A stretch of DNA of 64,000 nucleotides. Origin: Pedobacter cryoconitis (GTDB lineage: Bacteria; Bacteroidota; Bacteroidia; Sphingobacteriales; Sphingobacteriaceae). Positions 9,219-18,828 of this stretch are shown one piece after another. The notes beneath the pieces are model-generated. The model did not search any database. It saw only the letters and a program-made list of their open reading frames with translations, and had not been told where the DNA came from. The position numbers and the translations under genes were made by a program. The stretch's first letter is position 1. Each line of letters opens with the position of its first letter. The DNA lies in NCBI RefSeq assembly GCF_001590605.1, contig NZ_CP014504.1:3968001-4032000 (forward strand). The letters are read 5' to 3'.

Positions 9219-10526
9219 TTACATCGCTACTTCTATCTTCACTTTCTTGTTTTTTATTTTCTCATTAGCCAGAGCTGCCAGAATCTTAGGAACCATACTG
9301 CGTTTTACAGCTACATATGAACTCTGGTCTTTAACTTCGATCAAGCCAACATCGTCCTTTTCCAGTCCACCTTTTTTAAGCAGCAGACCTACAATGTCAA
9401 TTTTGTTGACTTTATCTTTTTTACCCGCAGCAATGTATAAAGTCTGCCACTGACTATCTTTTGGTAATTGATAATTACCTTTTAATTTTTCAATCTCTAT
9501 ATCACTTTTCAGGAAAGGGTATTTGTCTTCCTCAGTCATCATCAGATAGGAAGTCCCTTTGGCATTCATCCGTGCTGTACGGCCATTTCTATGCAAAAAA
9601 GCATCTTCTGTATAAGGTAATTGATAGTGAATAATATATTCTACTTCCGGAATATCCAGTCCGCGTGAAGCCAGATCGGTTGTAATTAATATTTTAATAC
9701 TACCATTCCTGAATTTAAGTAAAGCACGCTCTCTTTCATCCTGCTCCATCCCGCCATGAAAAATATCATGTGCAAGATCTTTATCAATCAGCAAATCACT
9801 GATCCGGTCTACAGTTTCTCTGTGGTTACAAAAGATCAATGTAGTTTTATTTCCTATTTTACAGATCAGTTCAAATAAAGTATCCAGTTTATCTTCTGCG
9901 GTAGTCATTACCTTTTTCAGTTTCAAATCCGGTGCAACTTTTACATCCTTCAGAAAATTGATTTCTACAGAAGACTTAAGTCCTGTAAAATCAGGAATAG
10001 CCTCCATTTGTGTTGCAGAAGTAAGCATACGTTGTTTTAAGGAACGCATGTTGCCAATAATATAGGCCATATCTTCCTGGAACCCAAATTCAAGGGCTTT
10101 ATCAAATTCATCCAGTACCAGTGTAGTTATAGATGATTCGTCAAAGTTTTCTTTTCTAAGGTGATAAGCAATCCTTCCGGGTGTACCAATCAGTACCGCA
10201 GGAGGTTGCTCAAAGTTGTTTCTTTCTGTTTTCACAGGGTGACCACCATAACAGCAGTTCACTTTAAAACCAGTACCCATTTGTTTAAATACCTGCTCAA
10301 TTTGTAAAGCAAGTTCCCTTGAAGGAACCAATATCAACGCTTGTACCCCTTTTGTAGCTGCATCTAAATTTTTTAAAACTGGCAATAAGAAGCCAAGAGT
10401 TTTACCAGAACCTGTTGGTGCAAGTAAAACTACATCCTTTCCTTTAGCTGTAGCGGCAATTGCTGCCAACTGCATTTCATTCAAAGAAGCGATTTTTAAA
10501 TTACCCAATACCTTTTCTACCATCAT
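9219..10526 (-). CDS. DbpA-like DEAD-box RNA helicase
   Basis: A 435-residue ATP-dependent RNA helicase. Motif I is APTGSGKT (~35-42), motif Ia PSRELA, motif II DEFD in place of DEAD, motif III SAT, and motif VI HRNGRTAR. After the second RecA domain, residues ~365-435 match a DbpA-type RNA-binding domain (VDIVGLLLKKGGL, then VKDQSSYVAVKRSMVPKIL). DbpA relatives bind 23S rRNA hairpin 92 during 50S assembly, a plausible role here. The start is one of two adjacent ATGs (10526 or 10523). A -7 box ends only 4 nt upstream, so the mRNA is probably leaderless. The next gene follows after 2 bp. Confidence 0.9.
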   Translation of the reverse strand: MMVEKVLGNLKIASLNEMQLAAIAATAKGKDVVLLAPTGSGKTLGFLLPVLKNLDAATKGVQALILVPSRELALQIEQVFKQMGTGFKVNCCYGGHPVKTERNNFEQPPAVLIGTPGRIAYHLRKENFDESSITTLVLDEFDKALEFGFQEDMAYIIGNMRSLKQRMLTSATQMEAIPDFTGLKSSVEINFLKDVKVAPDLKLKKVMTTAEDKLDTLFELICKIGNKTTLIFCNHRETVDRISDLLIDKDLAHDIFHGGMEQDERERALLKFRNGSIKILITTDLASRGLDIPEVEYIIHYQLPYTEDAFLHRNGRTARMNAKGTSYLMMTEEDKYPFLKSDIEIEKLKGNYQLPKDSQWQTLYIAAGKKDKVNKIDIVGLLLKKGGLEKDDVGLIEVKDQSSYVAVKRSMVPKILAALANEKIKNKKVKIEVAM

Positions 10527-10530
10527 GCCG

Positions 10531-10538
10531 CAAAGATA
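10531..10538 (-). promoter_or_regulatory. -7 promoter box of the DbpA-like helicase
   Basis: TATCTTTG on the minus strand, exact TAnnTTTG consensus, separated from the first ATG by only four bases (CGGC). Transcription would start at or next to the start codon. Confidence 0.6.
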
Positions 10539-10597
10539 AGGGAATTAAGCTAAGATTAGCGCAAAAGGGAACTGACTAAGAAACTGTTTAAGTTTTT

Positions 10598-10816
10598 CTA
10601 ATATTTAAGGAACTTTTTCCTGATTTTGCTCATCCGCAGTTGCGCATTCTTTTCGAGCTTCATCAACATTGTCCCCCTCTTGGTCATCCAGGAGGTCATT
10701 TTATGATTTGCCTTTTGAATTGGAGAATAGATTTTTTCCTCCAGGATATCAAGATATTTAGCATTAGACCTGCTTTGTTGAAGTAAGAAGAATTCATTCA
10801 TCAGTTCTGTTTTCAT
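10598..10816 (-). CDS. small basic hypothetical protein (72 aa)
   Basis: A 72-residue protein rich in Lys, Arg and Met with predicted helices throughout (MNEFFLLQQSRSNAKYLDILEEKIYSPI, then MKLEKNAQLRMSKIRKKFL). There is no signal peptide or membrane segment. Its strong positive charge would suit nucleic-acid binding or a membrane-surface role, but no family is recognised. It lies upstream of the helicase on the same strand with a 71-bp gap that contains the helicase promoter, so it is probably a separate unit. Confidence 0.5.
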   Translation of the reverse strand: MKTELMNEFFLLQQSRSNAKYLDILEEKIYSPIQKANHKMTSWMTKRGTMLMKLEKNAQLRMSKIRKKFLKY

Positions 10817-11049
10817 CTTTAATAGCTTTAAATGAGGACTAGGTTAATTAATTGATTTAACGCCCGGCAATAGTACTATAGTATTGTCATCGTTATCATA
10901 AATGTAATAAAAAAAATAAATAGGATACCTATCATTTACACATAAAAAACAAGGTAAAATGTCCCTTAATATTCTTTACGCCAACAAATGGCCCGATAGT
11001 TTGTTTCTATTGAATAATAGAATAATAAACACACCAGAAATCACATTTA

Positions 11050-12831
11050 ATGGACAGACATACCTATCAGACAGGAATAATTGGAAATTGCGCCTTCCTG
11101 GCGCATATCAACAAAAACACTAATATTGATTGGTTATGCTGGCCAAGATTTGACAGTTCCTTTGTTTTCGGCGGCCTGCTCGACAAAGAACAAGGGGGAG
11201 AATTCTCCATTTTACCTGAAGGAGAATATACCTCAGACCAACACTACGTAGAAAATACGAACATTCTCAGCACAACAATTACCAGTGAAGAAGGTACCTA
11301 CCGGATTACAGATTTTGCACCCAGATTTTATCAGCATGAGCGTTTTTATAAACCGTTAATGTTAATCCGTAAAATTGAACCACTGGAAGGAAACCCAAGA
11401 ATTAAAGTAGTCTGCGACCCGGTTTTCAATTATGGTGAAGGCAAACAGCAAGGTTCCAGAGGCAGCAATCATATCCAGTTTACTGGTGCTGAGAACGATA
11501 TGCAGTTAAGCACTAACATTTCACTTTCCTATATAGAAGACGAAAAGTATTTTGCACTCAATGATACGAAATACCTCATTCTTACTTATGGGCACGATTT
11601 AGATGCACCGATTGAAAGTACAGCGGAAAGATTTTTGACTGAAACCAGGAAATACTGGCGTACCTGGATTAAACATTCTACTATAGCCGGCTTCCATCAA
11701 TCCCTGGTTATCCGCTCTGCGTTGGTGCTTAAAATCCACCAATACGAAGACACAGGAGCGATTATCGCAGCCAGCACCACTAGTTTACCGGAATCTCCGG
11801 GAAGTACCCGTAATTGGGACTACAGGTACTGCTGGATGAGAGATACCTATTACGTGATTACCGCACTGAACCATATCGGCCATTTTGAAGAAATGGAACG
11901 CTATTTCAACTATATCACAGATATTTCCTTCAGAGATGACAAGCGTTATCAACCACTTTTTGGTATTGCAGGCGAGCGAGTGCTTACAGAGCGTATCCTG
12001 ACTAACCTGAAGGGCTATATGGGCAATCAACCAGTGCGTGTAGGGAATCAGGCTTACGAACATATTCAGAATGATATCTACGGACAGGTATTAATTTCTA
12101 TGCTGCCTTTGTATACAGACAACCGGTTTGTTTTTACGGAGCGTAAGGATTCTGCGATCTGGCTTGATTACTTGTTGACAAAGATTGAAAGCACTATAGA
12201 CGAAAAGGATGCCGGGATCTGGGAATTCAGGAACCTGGCCAATATGCATTGTTACACGAACTTATTTCAGTGGGCAGGTGCGAATGCAGCTTTAAAAATG
12301 GCCAAAACTATTGGCAATAAAGAATTTGAAGAGCGGGCAGGATTATTAATTGATAGAGCTTCGGCACACATAGAAGCTTGTTATGATCCGGAAAGAAAAG
12401 TCTACAACCATGCTGTGGGCAGTGCACATCTGGATGCGAGTACTTTACAATTAATCCTGATGAATTATCTCGATCCTGATTCACAGCGTGCAAAAGACCA
12501 TTTGATTGCTTTGGAACAGGAACTTAAAGGTGCCAATGGTTTGTTTTACCGTTACCGTCATACAGACGATTTTGGTAAGCCTAAAACTACTTTCCTGATC
12601 TGTGCCTTTTGGTATGTGGAGGCACTTGCCATAGTGGGCAGATTGGATGATGCAGTCAGAGAATTTGAATCATTGGTCGGCTATGGTAATCACCTTGATC
12701 TTTTTGCAGAAGATGTAGATGAAAAAGATGGCAGTCAATGGGGTAATTTCCCGCAAGCTTATAGTCATGTAGGTTTGATGAATGCTGCACATCGGATTGC
12801 TATTAAATTAGACAAGCCCGCTTTCTTATAG
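11050..12831 (+). CDS. glycoside hydrolase family 15 protein (glucoamylase/trehalase type)
   Basis: A 593-residue cytoplasmic protein with no signal peptide. The N-terminal ~200 residues form the beta-sandwich usual for GH15 (IGNCAFLAHINKNTNIDWLCWPRFDS). The (alpha/alpha)6 catalytic barrel follows, with the hallmark RNWDYRYCWMRDTYYV near residue 257 and QWGNFPQAYSHVGL near the C-terminus. GH15 includes glucoamylases and the mycobacterial-type trehalases; its position converging on a trehalose-phosphate synthase/phosphatase favours trehalase or a related alpha-glucosidase. Substrate cannot be settled by sequence reading. The stop codon lies inside a terminator hairpin. Confidence 0.9.
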   Translation: MDRHTYQTGIIGNCAFLAHINKNTNIDWLCWPRFDSSFVFGGLLDKEQGGEFSILPEGEYTSDQHYVENTNILSTTITSEEGTYRITDFAPRFYQHERFYKPLMLIRKIEPLEGNPRIKVVCDPVFNYGEGKQQGSRGSNHIQFTGAENDMQLSTNISLSYIEDEKYFALNDTKYLILTYGHDLDAPIESTAERFLTETRKYWRTWIKHSTIAGFHQSLVIRSALVLKIHQYEDTGAIIAASTTSLPESPGSTRNWDYRYCWMRDTYYVITALNHIGHFEEMERYFNYITDISFRDDKRYQPLFGIAGERVLTERILTNLKGYMGNQPVRVGNQAYEHIQNDIYGQVLISMLPLYTDNRFVFTERKDSAIWLDYLLTKIESTIDEKDAGIWEFRNLANMHCYTNLFQWAGANAALKMAKTIGNKEFEERAGLLIDRASAHIEACYDPERKVYNHAVGSAHLDASTLQLILMNYLDPDSQRAKDHLIALEQELKGANGLFYRYRHTDDFGKPKTTFLICAFWYVEALAIVGRLDDAVREFESLVGYGNHLDLFAEDVDEKDGSQWGNFPQAYSHVGLMNAAHRIAIKLDKPAFL

Positions 12832-12843
12832 AAAACGGGCTTG
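12813..12843 (+). terminator. hairpin between convergent trehalose genes
   Basis: CAAGCCCG / CGGGCTTG with additional pairing in the loop. It includes the stop codon of the GH15 gene and lies 26 bp from the 3' end of the opposing otsA-otsB fusion. The downstream T tract is weak on both strands, so its efficiency is uncertain. Confidence 0.5.
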
Positions 12844-12868
12844 CTCAAATATATTTTGTGGGAGTCTT

Positions 12869-15046
12869 TTAGCTTTTTGACAGTGTTTTCAGAAACTCGC
12901 GGACTTCCACAAAATCTCTTAAATAATATCTGGCAGCAGAAATGTTACTTCCTACCTTAATTGTATAATCCTCTGGCTTCAGTGCCTTAAAGATATCCTC
13001 ATCTGTATGGTCATCACCCAAGGCAATCACAAAATCAGGATGGCTGCCATATAACCAGGCCAAAGCAGCTTTCCCCTTGTTAACTTCAATATTTTTAAAC
13101 TCAATCACTTTATTGCCAGGCATCATTTGCAGGCCCTTATCGGCAACTGTTGCCCCCAGGTGATTGATGATCTCATTCGCTCTGAGCTCTCCCAGGCCCT
13201 CTTCAACTTTACGGTAATGCCAAACCAGTGAATAACTCTTTTCTTCAATGAAAGAACCGGGGGTACGGTCTGTATAAGTATCCAGTACTGCGCTTATTTC
13301 CTGTTTCCAGCGGTTAGTCAGCAAAGGTAAAGATTTCCATTCTTGCTGATAATGTTTCTGCCACGCGCCATGTTCAGCAATCAACCCGATTTTTAAATGC
13401 CCAAACCATGATTCCAATGTTTCATGCCTGCGTCCACTCACAATGACGACCTGATTTGCAGGGTCAGCAGCTAATTGTTCCAGTATATCATATAATTCTT
13501 TATCGGGCGAAGCTTTATCAATATCTCCGTTAAAACCAACCAGCGTACCATCATAATCCAGGAAAATATAACGGTCTGCAGCTTTTGCATAGGCCACTCC
13601 TATCTGTTCTCTTATCGCTTTTACCGCATGTTTAGTTAACAATGATTCTTGCATTTGTTTAACTTCATCTAACTTATCCATAAAATTCTTTACCCAAAGG
13701 TGTATATCAAATTTCTTTACAATGCCTCTCATCACTGACATTCTTCTTTTTTGCTCTTCAACAGGCATATTGATTGCCTCAACGATAGCACGCATCACAT
13801 CCCCTATATTATTCGGGTTTACAATCAGCGCATCATTCAGTTCTTTTGAGGCACCAGCCATTTCACTCAAAATAAGCACACCGGTATTGCCTGCTCTGCT
13901 GGCCACATATTCTTTACTGACCAGGTTCATGCCGTCACGCATTGGCGTAACCAAACATATATCCGCAGTATAATAAAGCGCAGATAAAAATTCCACAGGG
14001 AAAGAACGGTAAAAATAATGTACCGGCAACCAGTTTAAAGTTCTGAAATGTGCATTGATATTACCTACGAGCTGATCAATCTGATCTTTTAATTCCCGGT
14101 ATTGCGCAACAGTATCTCTGGATGGGACAACGATCATATACAATGATAACTGTTCTATATATTCAGGATGAGTTTCCAGCAGCAGTTCATAAGCCTGTAA
14201 ACGTTGCAATATGCCTTTGCTATAATCAAGCCTGTCAATGGTTAAAATGATCTTACACTCCTGCATCGTCTCTTTAAGAGAAACAACATGTTCGGCCACA
14301 ACCGGATCATGCGTCAGGCTTTCAAATTTATTTGCATCAATTCCCATAGGGAAGGCTTCTACTACGACCTGCCTGTCTTTATAGGTGATTACATTATTGG
14401 ATACTTTTGCCGTGGATAAACGTGAAGCTGCACTCAGAAAATGTCTGACGTCATCAAAAGTGTGGAAACCAAGCAAGTCGGCTCCAAACATTCCGCCAAT
14501 CAGCTCTTCCCGCCATGGAATAAGACGGAACATCTCATATGAAGGAAAAGGAATATGCTGGAAGAAACCAATGGTCACATGAGGTTGTGCGTCTCTTATC
14601 AATTGAGGAAGTAATAAAAGCTGGTAATCGTGTACCCAGACAGTATCGCCTTCGTTCAGTTGTGCAGTGACTACTGCTTTAAACTTATCATTTACACTTT
14701 GATAAAAATCCCAGTATGTTTGTTCAAAATGGGCATAGGTAACCATATAGTGAAATACCGGCCACAAAACTTCGTTGGAAAATCCTTCATAATAAAGATT
14801 GATTTCATCGGGAGTTAAAAATACAGGGATCAGATTGAGTTCAGCAAGCTTTTCAGTTACTTCTTGCTGCCGGTCTTCCGGGACCTCAATTCCAGGCCAT
14901 CCTACCCAGATATTATCTCCTTTTTTATAAACCGATCCTAAACCGGTAGCTAAACCTCCTTCACTTGGACTCAGGAGATATTCCCCATTTTCTTCTACTA
15001 TTTTTACGGGTAATCTATTCGAAACTATAATTGTTTTATTCACCAT
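12869..15046 (-). CDS. bifunctional trehalose-6-phosphate synthase/phosphatase
   Basis: A 725-residue fusion. Residues ~1-470 are a GT20 trehalose-6-phosphate synthase (SNRLPVKIVEENGEYLL, GGLATGL, WVHDYQL, TIDRLDYSKGI), which joins UDP-glucose and glucose-6-phosphate. Residues ~490-725 are a HAD-type trehalose-6-phosphate phosphatase, with the catalytic DxD in FLDYDGTL and the metal-binding motif ALGDDHTDEDIF. One protein therefore carries out both steps to trehalose, an osmotic and stress protectant. The convergent GH15 gene may recycle the product. A short palindrome at 15124-15142 lies ~80 bp upstream. Confidence 0.95.
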   Translation of the reverse strand: MVNKTIIVSNRLPVKIVEENGEYLLSPSEGGLATGLGSVYKKGDNIWVGWPGIEVPEDRQQEVTEKLAELNLIPVFLTPDEINLYYEGFSNEVLWPVFHYMVTYAHFEQTYWDFYQSVNDKFKAVVTAQLNEGDTVWVHDYQLLLLPQLIRDAQPHVTIGFFQHIPFPSYEMFRLIPWREELIGGMFGADLLGFHTFDDVRHFLSAASRLSTAKVSNNVITYKDRQVVVEAFPMGIDANKFESLTHDPVVAEHVVSLKETMQECKIILTIDRLDYSKGILQRLQAYELLLETHPEYIEQLSLYMIVVPSRDTVAQYRELKDQIDQLVGNINAHFRTLNWLPVHYFYRSFPVEFLSALYYTADICLVTPMRDGMNLVSKEYVASRAGNTGVLILSEMAGASKELNDALIVNPNNIGDVMRAIVEAINMPVEEQKRRMSVMRGIVKKFDIHLWVKNFMDKLDEVKQMQESLLTKHAVKAIREQIGVAYAKAADRYIFLDYDGTLVGFNGDIDKASPDKELYDILEQLAADPANQVVIVSGRRHETLESWFGHLKIGLIAEHGAWQKHYQQEWKSLPLLTNRWKQEISAVLDTYTDRTPGSFIEEKSYSLVWHYRKVEEGLGELRANEIINHLGATVADKGLQMMPGNKVIEFKNIEVNKGKAALAWLYGSHPDFVIALGDDHTDEDIFKALKPEDYTIKVGSNISAARYYLRDFVEVREFLKTLSKS

Positions 15047-15123
15047 GTTATAGCCTGAATAACAGGTTTTCTTACATATTGTTTTATTTTTTATGTATTA
15101 AAGAAATTACATAAGTTAACTTT

Positions 15124-15142
15124 TCAACAGCTAATCTGTTGA
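15124..15142 (-). promoter_or_regulatory. palindrome upstream of the trehalose synthase/phosphatase gene
   Basis: TCAACAG-ctaat-CTGTTGA, a perfect 7-bp inverted repeat with a 5-nt spacer, in the divergent region between this gene and the YkuK-type gene. It has the size of a dimeric regulator site, but no -7 box could be placed next to it with confidence. Confidence 0.3.
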
Positions 15143-15252
15143 CAACTATCTGATTGTTAGCAAATAAACAACAAATAATTAATGTATCTTTAACATAATC
15201 ACCTTAATTTTAGGAAACCTGAATACGGGTTGTTCTTTAACACCAATAACGT

Positions 15253-15726
15253 ATGACCTGGAAAAAATTCAACGGCGAAGTGATCCACTTGCCAATTTTA
15301 GAAGAAGTAGAAAAAGCTATCATCAGAGAAACCGAAAAAGGCTATCATCTTAAAGTATGCGTGGGTACAGATTCGCAGGTTAAAGGTGCTTACACTGATT
15401 TTGCTACTGTGATTGTTCTGTTGAGAGAACAACATGGAGGTTTCATGTACATCCATCAGGAAAAAACCACGCAGCAAATGAGTATTAAAGAAAGAATGCT
15501 TATTGAAGTACAAAAATCCATAGAAACTGCTTATGCAGTCTGTGATCTTCTGGACTTGTATGACGTGGATCTTGAAGTACATGCAGATATTAATACCAAT
15601 CCTATGTTCAAGTCTAACAAAGCATTAAACGAGGCCATGGGATATATCCTAAGCATGGGGTTTATTTTCAAAGCGAAACCAGAGGCTTTTGCCAGCTCAA
15701 CCTGTGCAGATAAGATGGTTCATTAG
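15253..15726 (+). CDS. YkuK family (DUF458) RNase H-like protein
   Basis: A 157-residue protein matching the DUF458/YkuK family from start to end: the first strand LKVCVGTDSQVKG carries the acidic residue expected of an RNase H-like fold, followed by ATVIVLLREQHGGFMYIHQE, LEVHADINTNPMFKSNKAL and the conserved C-terminus KPEAFASSTCADKMVH. Function is unproven; the fold suggests nucleic-acid processing. It is a single-gene unit, convergent with the DUF4468-like gene, with a 10-bp gap between stop codons. Confidence 0.85.
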   Translation: MTWKKFNGEVIHLPILEEVEKAIIRETEKGYHLKVCVGTDSQVKGAYTDFATVIVLLREQHGGFMYIHQEKTTQQMSIKERMLIEVQKSIETAYAVCDLLDLYDVDLEVHADINTNPMFKSNKALNEAMGYILSMGFIFKAKPEAFASSTCADKMVH

Positions 15727-15736
15727 CCAAACAGGC

Positions 15737-16369
15737 CTACCAGCTTTTAGTAGAAATCAGAGCCCCGGTTTTATGAAGCGGTTTGGCTTGTTGCGTTGCA
15801 GACAGGTACTCTTTGAACTCGGCAGCAAGGGCGGCCGATTGTCTGCCCGCGTCACTCACATAAGCAGACCACTCTCCCGCATTTAATTTGCCCGGGCTTT
15901 TTTCCAGTGGGACACCTTTAGTTGTCGAAGGAACAAAATTACCATAACGATCCCTTTGATAAGGAACAAACAAAAAGTCAGTCAGCCAGAACCTATACCG
16001 CTCCCCCTTAATTTCAAATCTGAAATTATATAATATTTCTCCGCTGGGATGCGACAATACAAACGCCGTTTTGTTGATCACGAATTTACCACGCTGTTCT
16101 AAAGCTGTACTATCAATCTTGGATGGATCCATCTTTTTCAGCTTAAAGAATGCTTTTGCCCTGAAGGCCAGAGAATCAGCAGATACCGGAAGCTGAGTCA
16201 CCACTTCATAATGGATATACTTCCCGATTTCATCTTTTTGTAACTCTTTGATTTCCTTAATATCCTGAGCTACTGCGCCTGAAACGATCAGCAGCAAGAA
16301 TAAAAATAGAAAGGCACCAGGCCATAAGGCCTGATACATTTCATGGTTATAGTTGAATTTAAAATGCAT
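15737..16369 (-). CDS. secreted DUF4468-like protein
   Basis: A protein of up to 210 residues with a hydrophobic signal peptide ending near VSGAVAQ. The mature part (VTQLPVSADSLAFRAKAFF, then GEILYNFRFEIKGERYRFWLTDFLF) resembles the DUF4468 TBP-like periplasmic domain common in Bacteroidota. The first ATG (16369) overlaps the porin stop region by 11 bp; an in-frame ATG at 16339 gives a tidier signal peptide and a 20-bp gap, and I cannot decide between them. It is the second gene of a porin-led unit. Function unknown. Confidence 0.75.
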   Translation of the reverse strand: MHFKFNYNHEMYQALWPGAFLFLFLLLIVSGAVAQDIKEIKELQKDEIGKYIHYEVVTQLPVSADSLAFRAKAFFKLKKMDPSKIDSTALEQRGKFVINKTAFVLSHPSGEILYNFRFEIKGERYRFWLTDFLFVPYQRDRYGNFVPSTTKGVPLEKSPGKLNAGEWSAYVSDAGRQSAALAAEFKEYLSATQQAKPLHKTGALISTKSW

Positions 16370-17399
16370 ATACCGCTGCTAATGAAAATTGTGAAGCATT
16401 TTTTGTAGGATCAAGATTATTCTTGATAAACCTCGCTGTAGAACCATTATCAAACCTGACCTCAGGGATAAATGTTAACCCTCCGGCTTTTAAATTCGCA
16501 GTTAAAGTGATGGATTTAACATTTGACCCTTCAAGGTCAGGAACATCTTTCGTTTTGAAATACTCTCCTCTCAGTCCTAAAGAAAAATTAGCAGTAAAAG
16601 CATTTTGCAAATAAAGCGCAGCTCCACTATATCCTCCATTGTTATTCGTTACAGAATAATCAGCAGCATTTAAACCAATTTTCACTTTTTCTGTGACCTG
16701 ATAAGATGTAGTCAGGTCATAAATAGACCCTGTTCCTGTAGCGCCCGATGCCCTTCCAGTTAGTAAATTCAGGTAAGCTGTCCATCCATCAACAGGGACA
16801 ACAGTCAGCTGGGCTCCGAAATGCGTCACTCCATTCACGTCTTTATAAGCATTCCAGTCATTAAACAACCCGACCATTAAAGCAATTTTTGGAGTGAAGG
16901 TATAATTCGCTCTGATCCCCGCATTCTGAAAAGGGCCGTTTGTAAAAAGATATGAAGTAGAATAATTAAAATTACCAGTAGGAACGATAACTTCATATCC
17001 AATAAATGTGCTCATATAACCAGCAGTAAGCGCAAGTTTATTAGTCACTGCATAGGACATGTACAAATTCTGTATATGAAAAGAATTGTCAGCATTCCCG
17101 GTTTCTCCTTCCCCATTGGGAATTGATCCATATTGTCCGCGCGGGCCAAATGATAGTTCCCCTACAAATGATGCTTTTCCTGTGGTTTTCTTTAAAGCCA
17201 GGTCAAGCATTCCGATAGAGACTGAATTCTGATCATTCGCAAAGCTCGTCCCAATATTCGGTTTTTTAGAGAAATCATACTTGTAATAAACATCTGCCGA
17301 TCCCGAGATCTGCAACGGCGATGAGGTGGGCGTTTCCTGAGCGTATGTGGCAGCGCTCATGGTAAGTGCAGAAAGCGTGAAAAAAGATTTAATCTTCAT
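16359..17399 (-). CDS. outer membrane porin (OmpL-like beta-barrel porin family 2)
   Basis: A 346-residue protein with a clear signal peptide ending at TYAQ (~21) and a 16- to 18-strand barrel of alternating aromatic/hydrophobic strands (ISGSADVYYKYDF at the start, FSLAAVYAF at the end). A C-terminal aromatic residue is typical of BamA-folded barrels. It resembles the putative beta-barrel porin-2 family. It lies 46 bp downstream of the ammonium transporter on the same strand, so it may supply outer membrane permeability for ammonium or related nitrogen compounds (inferred from context). The DUF4468-like gene overlaps or closely follows its end. Confidence 0.85.
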   Translation of the reverse strand: MKIKSFFTLSALTMSAATYAQETPTSSPLQISGSADVYYKYDFSKKPNIGTSFANDQNSVSIGMLDLALKKTTGKASFVGELSFGPRGQYGSIPNGEGETGNADNSFHIQNLYMSYAVTNKLALTAGYMSTFIGYEVIVPTGNFNYSTSYLFTNGPFQNAGIRANYTFTPKIALMVGLFNDWNAYKDVNGVTHFGAQLTVVPVDGWTAYLNLLTGRASGATGTGSIYDLTTSYQVTEKVKIGLNAADYSVTNNNGGYSGAALYLQNAFTANFSLGLRGEYFKTKDVPDLEGSNVKSITLTANLKAGGLTFIPEVRFDNGSTARFIKNNLDPTKNASQFSLAAVYAF

Positions 17400-17445
17400 A
17401 ATGGTTAGTTAGGTTGGTTGAGGTTGCAAAGGTTGGTTATAAAGG

Positions 17446-18828
17446 TCAGGCCAATGGAGAGTTCTCCATTTCAAGCCCGGTTGAAGAGACAATCAAAGTA
17501 CCCTGAGAATATTTCTCATTATGCTGACTTGCATCCAATCCTTCTTCTTCTTCTTCGGAGGTCACACGGATCGGCTGAATTACATTAATTAATTTAAAGA
17601 TCAGGAAGGATACCACAAAGCTGAAGGTTGCTACAATCAATACACCTTTCAACTGCGTTAAAAAGAAAGCTGCATTTCCATAAAACAAGCCATCAGCACC
17701 TGCAGCATTTACCGTTTTAGTTGCAAATACCCCCGTTAACAACATCCCCACAATACCACCTACACCATGACAAGGAAATACATCCAATGTATCATCAAGG
17801 CTGGTTTTAGATTTCCACATTACTGCCAGGTTAGAAATAATAGCTGCAGCAACACCTATAAAGATACTATGCGGAATAGCCACGAATCCTGCGCCAGGAG
17901 TAATCGCTACCAGACCTACTACTGCTCCAATACAAAAACCAAGTACTGATGGTTTTTTCCCCATTAATACATCGAAAAACATCCATGAAAGACCTGCTGC
18001 TCCTGCTGCTATGTTTGTAGTTGCAAAAGCAGATACAGCCAGACTATTTGCCCCTAACGCAGAACCCGCATTAAATCCAAACCAGCCGAACCATAGTAGC
18101 CCTGTGCCAATTAATACGTAAGGAATATTTGCAGGTGGAATTTCCTGATGATCCTGGTGAACTTTTCTTCTCTTTAATACAAGTGCACCCGCAAGTGCGG
18201 CCATTCCTGCAGAAATATGAACAACTGTACCACCAGCAAAATCCAGTACCCCCATTTTAAACAGGATACCATCAGGATGCCATGTCCAGTGTGCCAGCGG
18301 TGAATAAACAAAGATGGCGAACAAGACTATAAATAAGATATAGGAGGTGAAGCGTATACGTTCAGCAACAGCTCCTACTACCAACCCGGGAGTAATAATA
18401 GCAAACATCAGCTGAAACAAAGCAAATAAGGTAAGTGGAATCGTTGGTGCAAGGCTCCATGCCGGACCAGAGTTAACCCCCTGGAAAAACAGAAAAGTCA
18501 ATGGATTTCCTATCAGGCCATGGATACTTTCTCCAAATGCAAGACTAAAACCTACTGTTACCCATAGCACACTAATGATACCGGCAGAGACTATACTTTT
18601 AATCATAGTGGAAAGCACATTCTTTCTGTGGACCATTCCTCCATAAAAAAAAGCCAGACCTGGAGTCATTAGAAAAACTAATGCTGTTGCCACTAAAATC
18701 CATGCAATATCAGCGGCATTATATTTACCAGCATCAAAATCGGCATGTAACGGAACAAAAAGCGCTGCAATTGCGACAATCGCAAGAACAATGAACGGAA
18801 TTACCTGTTTAAATAGAACTTTATTCAT
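17446..18828 (-). CDS. amt: ammonium transporter (Amt/MEP/Rh family)
   Basis: A 460-residue inner membrane protein with about 11 transmembrane helices. The two pore histidines of the family are visible: H204 in GGTVVHISAGMAAL and H354 in FPCHGVGGIVGML; the signature DFAGGTVVH is intact. The C-terminal tail (~45 residues, rich in Glu: VTSEEEEEGLDA) is where PII proteins normally dock, but no glnK/glnB gene is adjacent. The porin follows after 46 bp, suggesting a nitrogen-scavenging operon. The 332-bp region upstream is extremely A/T-rich. Confidence 0.95.
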   Translation of the reverse strand: MNKVLFKQVIPFIVLAIVAIAALFVPLHADFDAGKYNAADIAWILVATALVFLMTPGLAFFYGGMVHRKNVLSTMIKSIVSAGIISVLWVTVGFSLAFGESIHGLIGNPLTFLFFQGVNSGPAWSLAPTIPLTLFALFQLMFAIITPGLVVGAVAERIRFTSYILFIVLFAIFVYSPLAHWTWHPDGILFKMGVLDFAGGTVVHISAGMAALAGALVLKRRKVHQDHQEIPPANIPYVLIGTGLLWFGWFGFNAGSALGANSLAVSAFATTNIAAGAAGLSWMFFDVLMGKKPSVLGFCIGAVVGLVAITPGAGFVAIPHSIFIGVAAAIISNLAVMWKSKTSLDDTLDVFPCHGVGGIVGMLLTGVFATKTVNAAGADGLFYGNAAFFLTQLKGVLIVATFSFVVSFLIFKLINVIQPIRVTSEEEEEGLDASQHNEKYSQGTLIVSSTGLEMENSPLA

